Shown here: one piece after another, positions 59,775 through 64,000 of the stretch | How the letters are laid out: every line of letters begins with the position of its first letter | Position numbering within the stretch: position 1 is the first letter of the stretch | Origin: Micromonospora sp. PLK6-60 | GTDB taxonomy: Bacteria > Actinomycetota > Actinomycetes > Mycobacteriales > Micromonosporaceae | Direction: 5' to 3' | Assembly (NCBI RefSeq): GCF_019890675.1 | Contig: NZ_JAIOAA010000005.1 | Coordinates: 186,001 to 250,000, forward strand | DNA length: 64,000 nt | The notes under the pieces: model-generated | Database searches by the model: none | What the model was told of the DNA's origin: nothing | Seen by the model: only the letters and a program-made list of their open reading frames with translations | Position numbers and translations under genes: made by a program

Positions 59775-60918
59775 TGGCCGGCACCTCCTCGGCACGGTCC
59801 TTGAGCTCACGGGCCCGCCGACGGCTCGGAATCAGGCCCTGCGGACGCAGCAGCATCACCAGCACCAGCGCCAGGCCGAAGGCGAAGAACCGCCACTCGG
59901 CGAAGTCCCGGAACCGCTCCGGCAGGTACGCCAGCAGGAACGCGCCCAGCGCCACGCCGGCCATGTTGCCGGCGCCGCCGACCACCACCATCGCCACGAA
60001 CAGGATGGACAGCTGGGCGTTGAACTGGTTGGGCTCGATGAAGCCCTGCCGGCTGGCGAACAGCGCGCCGGACACACCGCCCAGCGCCGCGCCGATGGCG
60101 AACGCCCACAGCTTGAACTTGAACGGGTACACGCCCATCACCGCGGCCGCGTCCTCGTCCTCGCGGACCGCCAGCCAGGCCCGGCCGACCCGGCTGTTCT
60201 CCAGCCGGCGCACCGCGAACACCAGCACCAGCACCGAGGTGAGCGCCAGCCAGTACCACGGCTTGGCGTCGATCAGGCCGAAGACGGTGTTGTCCGACGA
60301 CGGCGGACCCTCCGGGCCGGGAATCCCGGCGACCCCGGCCGGACCACCGGACCACTCCACGTTGCGGACCACGATCCGGATGATCTCGCCGAAGCCGAGC
60401 GTGACGATGGCCAGGTAGTCGCCGCGCAGCCGCAGCGTCGGCCAGCCCAGGATCACCCCGGAGATCAGCGTCAGCGCGATGGCGATGGGGATACAGATCG
60501 CCCACGCCACCGCCCATCCCTGTGGCATGTCGAACCGGTTCTGCAGGGCCTGCACCACCGGCGACTGCGTCGAGCCGAACAGCGCCACGCTGTACGCGCC
60601 GACGGCGAAGAAGCCGACGTAGCCCAGGTCGAGCAGGCCGGCCAGACCGATGACCACGTTCAGGCCGATCGCGATGAGCACGTACACCGCGCAGATGAAG
60701 AGCACACCCGCCCAGTTGTTGCCGCCCTCGATGGAGTCGGTCCGCAGCCAGGTGAGGCCGGGGATGCCGAGCAGCGGCAGGTAGTACAGGAAGGCCACGA
60801 AGGCGAGGAAGGTCAGCCCGCGCTGCCACTTCGGCAGCGCGTGGAACCGGTCGCCCATGCCGTGCGTGGCGTTGCGCAGGCCGTCCAGCGGCCGCTTGCG
60901 GGTCGTCGTGGTGGTCAT
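59767..60918 (-). CDS. livM: Branched-chain amino-acid ABC transporter permease LivM
   Basis: 383-residue inner-membrane permease with about ten helices. Typical LivM segments are GLAGLLDLGYVGFFAVGAY, GWPTLRLRGDYLAIVTLGFGEIIR and FVAMVVVGGAGNMAGVALGA. A cytoplasmic N-terminal stretch of ~30 residues is present. Its start overlaps the livH stop (ATGA). Confidence 0.95.
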   Translation of the reverse strand: MTTTTTRKRPLDGLRNATHGMGDRFHALPKWQRGLTFLAFVAFLYYLPLLGIPGLTWLRTDSIEGGNNWAGVLFICAVYVLIAIGLNVVIGLAGLLDLGYVGFFAVGAYSVALFGSTQSPVVQALQNRFDMPQGWAVAWAICIPIAIALTLISGVILGWPTLRLRGDYLAIVTLGFGEIIRIVVRNVEWSGGPAGVAGIPGPEGPPSSDNTVFGLIDAKPWYWLALTSVLVLVFAVRRLENSRVGRAWLAVREDEDAAAVMGVYPFKFKLWAFAIGAALGGVSGALFASRQGFIEPNQFNAQLSILFVAMVVVGGAGNMAGVALGAFLLAYLPERFRDFAEWRFFAFGLALVLVMLLRPQGLIPSRRRARELKDRAEEVPASV

Positions 60919-61856
60919 GCGCGGGCCCTCCCCAGAGACTCACCGAGCAGGCCGGTCGGGCGGAACAGCAGGACGACGACCAGCACCACGAACGCCGCGA
61001 CGTCCTCCCAGTTGGACGAGGTAAGCGTCGCCGCGTACACCTCGACCACGCCGAGCAGCAGGCCGCCCAGCAGCGCGCCGCGCAGGTTGCCGATGCCGCC
61101 GAGCACGGCCGCGGTGAACGCCTTCAGGCCCAGGATGAAGCCCACGTTGAATTTGGTGTTGCCGTAGCGGACCGCCCACAGCAGCGCGGCCGCGCCGGCC
61201 AGCAGGCCGCCCAGCAGGAAGATGAGCGCGATCACCCGGTCCTTGTTGACGCCCATCAGCGCGGCGGTGTCCGGGTTCTGTGCCACCGCCCGCACGCCCC
61301 GGCCGTACCGGGTGCGGTTGATGAACATGTCGAGCCCGGCCATCATGATCAGCGCGGCGACGACGGTGAGCAGCTGGGTGTTGGTCACGTCCGTGCCGGC
61401 GATGGAGAAGACCACCCGCCGCTCCAGCACGGTCGGCATGCCGACCACCAGCCGCCCCTGCCAGAGGCCGAACGCCTCGGACATCACCAGGGACAGGCCG
61501 ATCGCGGTGATCAGGAAGATCAGCGGTGGCGCGTTCATCCGCCGCAGCCGGCGGTACGCGATCCGTTCCACCGCCACCGCGGTCAGGCCGGAGGCCGCCG
61601 CGGCTGCGAGCAGACCCGCCACGAGCAGCAGGATCAACGTGCCCAGGGGCGGCGAGTCGGTCGCGCCCATCAGGCTCCACACCCCCACGATGGTGAAGGT
61701 GCCCACCATGAATACCTCGGCGTGGGCGAAGTTGATCAGCCTCAGCACACCGTAGACCAGCGTGTAGCCCAGTGCGACGAGGGCGTAGATCGAGCCCTTC
61801 GCCAAACCGTCCACCGTGTGCTGACCCAGATGCCCGAAGAGTTCATCGAAGTTCAC
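60915..61856 (-). CDS. livH: Branched-chain amino-acid ABC transporter permease LivH
   Basis: 313-residue inner-membrane permease with about eight helices: GLAKGSIYALVALGYTLVYGVLRLINFAHAEVFMVG at the start, the EAFGLW loop, and GLKAFTAAVLGGIGNLRGALLGGLLLG near the C-terminus, all LivH hallmarks. It forms the channel with LivM. It follows the binding-protein gene by 70 bases. Confidence 0.95.
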   Translation of the reverse strand: MNFDELFGHLGQHTVDGLAKGSIYALVALGYTLVYGVLRLINFAHAEVFMVGTFTIVGVWSLMGATDSPPLGTLILLLVAGLLAAAAASGLTAVAVERIAYRRLRRMNAPPLIFLITAIGLSLVMSEAFGLWQGRLVVGMPTVLERRVVFSIAGTDVTNTQLLTVVAALIMMAGLDMFINRTRYGRGVRAVAQNPDTAALMGVNKDRVIALIFLLGGLLAGAAALLWAVRYGNTKFNVGFILGLKAFTAAVLGGIGNLRGALLGGLLLGVVEVYAATLTSSNWEDVAAFVVLVVVLLFRPTGLLGESLGRARA

Positions 61857-61926
61857 GAAATCTCCTCTTTTACCCGCGTACGGCCGGGGGACCGCCAGGC
61901 CCCCCGGCCGCTGTCACGGATCCGGC

Positions 61927-63090
61927 TCAGCTGAGCTTGATCTCCTGCTGAGGCTCGATCTTGCCGCCCTTGATCTCGTAGGCCCAGATCACGACCTTGG
62001 ACTTCTCCACGTCGCCGGCGTCGTCGAACTTGATGTACTTGGACACGCCCTGCTTGTCGTAGGAGTCCACCCACTCCATCAGGTCCTTGCGGGAGGTCTT
62101 GCCCTCCTTGAAGCCGTCCAGCAGCACGTTCGCGCCGTCGAAGCCCTCAGCGCCGTAGGAGCCCGGCGCCTGGCCGTACTCCTTCTCGTAGTCGGCGGAG
62201 AAGGTGCCGCCGGCCTCGCTGGCCGGGAGGCAGGGGCAGGTCACGATCGCGCCCTCGGCGCCCGCGCCCGCACCGGCCGGGAAGCCCGGGTCGTAGAGGC
62301 CGTCGAAGCCGAGGAACTTGGCCGTCACACCCGCCGCGCGGGCCTGCTTGAGCAGCGGGGCCGCCTCGTTGGTGTAACCGCCGTAGGCGATCGCGTCCGC
62401 ACCCGACGCCTTGATCTTCGAGATGGTGGCGTCGAAGTTGGTCTGGTCGGTCTGCACCTTGTCGCTGGCCACGACCTTCGGGCCGAGACCCTTCTTGACC
62501 TCGTTGATGATGCCCGCGCCGTACGGCTGGCCGTCGTCGATCACGAAGACCTTGTTCGGCTTGAGCACGTCGTTCAGGTACGTCACGGCCGCGGCGCCCT
62601 GGGTGGCGTCGTTACCGACGACCCGGTGGAACGCCTTGTTGCCCTGGGTGGTCAGCTCGGCGGCGGTGGCCGACGGGCTCACCATCACCAGGCCGGCGGC
62701 CTCGTAGATCGGCATGGTCGCCTTGGTCTCACCCGAGAAGTGACCACCGATCACCGCCACGAAGGACTGGTCCTGGGCGACCTGGTTCGCCACCGGGGTG
62801 GCCTGGGTCGGGTCACCCGTGGTGTCGAACTCCTTGAGCTCGACCTTGCAGTCCGGGTTCTTCTCGCTGAACTGCTTGAAAGCCAGCTTCGCGCCGTTCA
62901 GCGACGGCAGCACGAGGCCCGAGTTCGGGCCGGTGAAGGCGCCGAAGATGGCGACCTTGCCACCGCACTTGTTGTCGCCGCCCGCGGCGTTGTCGCCGCC
63001 ATTGCCGCCCGAGTCCTGGCACCCAGCCGCGGCGAACATCGCCGCGGCCAGCCCCACGGCGCCCAGCGCCCGTACGAAATTACGCCTCAC
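61927..63090 (-). CDS. Branched-chain amino-acid ABC transporter substrate-binding lipoprotein
   Basis: 387 residues from the GTG at 63090, with GGAGGAGG ten bases upstream. The signal peptide is VRRNFVRALGAVGLAAAMF and the lipobox ends at Cys24 (AAGC). A Gly/Asn linker leads to the periplasmic-binding fold: KVAIFGAFTGPNSG, VIGGHFSGETKATMPIYEAAGLVMVSPSAT and AYGGYTNEAAPLLKQAR. It is the first gene of the liv operon and should set its specificity, probably branched-chain amino acids. The 226 bases upstream are AT-richer and hold the operon promoter. Confidence 0.94.
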   Translation of the reverse strand: MRRNFVRALGAVGLAAAMFAAAGCQDSGGNGGDNAAGGDNKCGGKVAIFGAFTGPNSGLVLPSLNGAKLAFKQFSEKNPDCKVELKEFDTTGDPTQATPVANQVAQDQSFVAVIGGHFSGETKATMPIYEAAGLVMVSPSATAAELTTQGNKAFHRVVGNDATQGAAAVTYLNDVLKPNKVFVIDDGQPYGAGIINEVKKGLGPKVVASDKVQTDQTNFDATISKIKASGADAIAYGGYTNEAAPLLKQARAAGVTAKFLGFDGLYDPGFPAGAGAGAEGAIVTCPCLPASEAGGTFSADYEKEYGQAPGSYGAEGFDGANVLLDGFKEGKTSRKDLMEWVDSYDKQGVSKYIKFDDAGDVEKSKVVIWAYEIKGGKIEPQQEIKLS

Positions 63091-63316
63091 GGCTTTCTGA
63101 CCTCCTCCAGATCGCGGGCACGCCGGAACCGGTGAGCGGTCGGTCGTGCTCGTCACACTGCCGACGCCCGGTGAGAATCCGCACACCCGCGTTACGGCTC
63201 GTGATGGCGGAGCGTACTGGAGCAGCAAATGGCTCCGGAAGGCCTGCGAGAGAGGCTTGCCAAAACGTTACGAACAAGAGCGTTGATAGGTCCTGATCCG
63301 TCACACGCAGGACTCA

Positions 63317-64000
63317 TCAATCGGTCAAACGCGCCAGGAACACCCGACTCCGCTGCCCGTCGTCGATCAGCAGCAGCAGGTCGTCACCCGCGCCGAGCAG
63401 GGCCACCGCCCGCTCCGCCCCGGCCGGCGCCGGCCCGGGCAGCGTCACCGGCACCCAGGCGTCCCCGCCGTCCACCGACCGCCACACCGCGTACGCGAAG
63501 CCGTCCGTGGTGGCCGCCCACAGCGTAGCGCCGGTGACCGCCAGACCCCGTACCCCCGGAATCCCGTCGGCCCGCGGCCGGCCGAACCCGCCCGCCGCCC
63601 GCCACGCCCCGCCCGGATCACCGTCGGCCCGCCAGGCCCCGAACGCGCGGCCCCGCAGCCCCACCGCCACCGGCCGGCCGTCCAGCGCCACCACCCGCTG
63701 CAACTCGTCGTACTCCGGCCCGCCCGGCACCGGCACCCGGCGCCAGGCCACCCCGTCCGGCGAGATCCAGGCCAGCGGGTCACGATCCACCCGACCGGCG
63801 GGCACGATCCCACCCACCGAGAGCCAGCCGGCGGCGGTCTCCACCGCGTCGAAGTTCCACGTCTCCCCCGCGCCGTCCGAGGCGAGCTGCGGCTCCCGCT
63901 CGACGAGGGTGAACCGGGCCGAGTCGGACGACCACCACACCGCGGCGCCGCTGGTCCGGTTGCCGGTGATCAACCAACCCCGCCCGCCGGCGACCATCCG
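63317..64000 (-). CDS. Hypothetical protein with BNR/sialidase-like repeats, C-terminal part
   Basis: The visible ~227 residues run off the right edge; the N-terminus is missing. Repeats of the form WISPDGVAW, WRSVDGGDAW and WWSSDSARF resemble BNR/Asp-box beta-propeller blades, with GWLSVGGIVP and TLWAATTDGFAYAV between them. Actinobacterial proteins of this kind are usually secreted or lipid-anchored propellers of unknown function. No enzymatic motif is visible in this part. Confidence 0.75.
   Translation of the reverse strand, partial: RMVAGGRGWLITGNRTSGAAVWWSSDSARFTLVEREPQLASDGAGETWNFDAVETAAGWLSVGGIVPAGRVDRDPLAWISPDGVAWRRVPVPGGPEYDELQRVVALDGRPVAVGLRGRAFGAWRADGDPGGAWRAAGGFGRPRADGIPGVRGLAVTGATLWAATTDGFAYAVWRSVDGGDAWVPVTLPGPAPAGAERAVALLGAGDDLLLLIDDGQRSRVFLARLTD

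Noticed and set aside
63091..63316. GlnR-like box upstream of the liv operon (GTAAC followed by GCAAG)
   Set aside because: Only one degenerate half-element is visible; too weak to call nitrogen control.

Overview
The window is chromosomal DNA of a high-GC actinobacterium, most likely a Micromonospora-type member of the Micromonosporaceae. Three things point there: very high third-position GC with GTG starts and long antisense shadow frames; actinobacterial marker genes (whiA, a mycothiol-dependent DinB-fold enzyme, a CoaE-GrpB fusion, XRE-DUF5753, a SARP regulator); and a gene order (pgk-gap-whiA-yvcK-rapZ, uvrC, uvrA, uvrB, coaE, rpsA, polA, liv operon) that matches the actinobacterial core chromosome. 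No tRNA, rRNA, transposase, integrase or CRISPR array was seen.

Layout. 1-5.0 kb: central glycolysis (pgk, gap) and the whiA-yvcK-rapZ operon. 5.1-12.3 kb: an accessory block (large STAND-ATPase/WD40 protein, small ferredoxin-like-fold protein, recQ, secreted C39-like protein) between rapZ and uvrC. 12.7-24.8 kb: uvrC, a Rieske lipoprotein, uvrA, rsgA, a DinB-fold/MBL-hydrolase pair, a methyltransferase, a cold-shock gene and an ArsR-controlled exporter, with two unusual tandem-repeat arrays. 24.9-33.6 kb: a phage-like orphan, a MarR/S15-hydrolase operon divergent from an MMPL transporter, typA. 32.8-38 kb: a probable murein-peptide recycling group (serine hydrolase, L-Ala-D/L-Glu epimerase, NlpC/P60 peptidase) and a TerC gene with a probable Mn riboswitch leader. 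38-49.5 kb: small metabolic and regulatory genes around uvrB, coaE and rpsA. 49.6-52.3 kb: polA. 58.1-63.1 kb: a complete livKHMGF branched-chain amino-acid ABC operon, then a partial hypothetical gene.

The most interesting locus is 52.3-58.1 kb, between polA and the liv operon. Two adjacent paralogous small genes encode 64- and 63-residue peptides. Each has a 24-residue leader ending in an A-x-A motif and a core with eight cysteines at almost identical spacing. They are followed by a MauE-like membrane protein, a membrane-anchored thioredoxin-like protein (CGAC), an ABC exporter and an S26 signal peptidase, and preceded by a divergent SARP regulator. Three heptamers at 11-bp spacing and a -10-like hexamer lie just upstream of the peptides. 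Perfect hairpins follow each peptide gene and the end of the cluster. No lanthipeptide, radical-SAM or YcaO enzyme is present. I infer an exported, four-disulfide peptide system with its own oxidative-folding machinery; I do not recognise it as a described family.

DNA repair is strongly represented (uvrA, uvrB, uvrC, polA, recQ), which reflects ancestral synteny rather than an operon.
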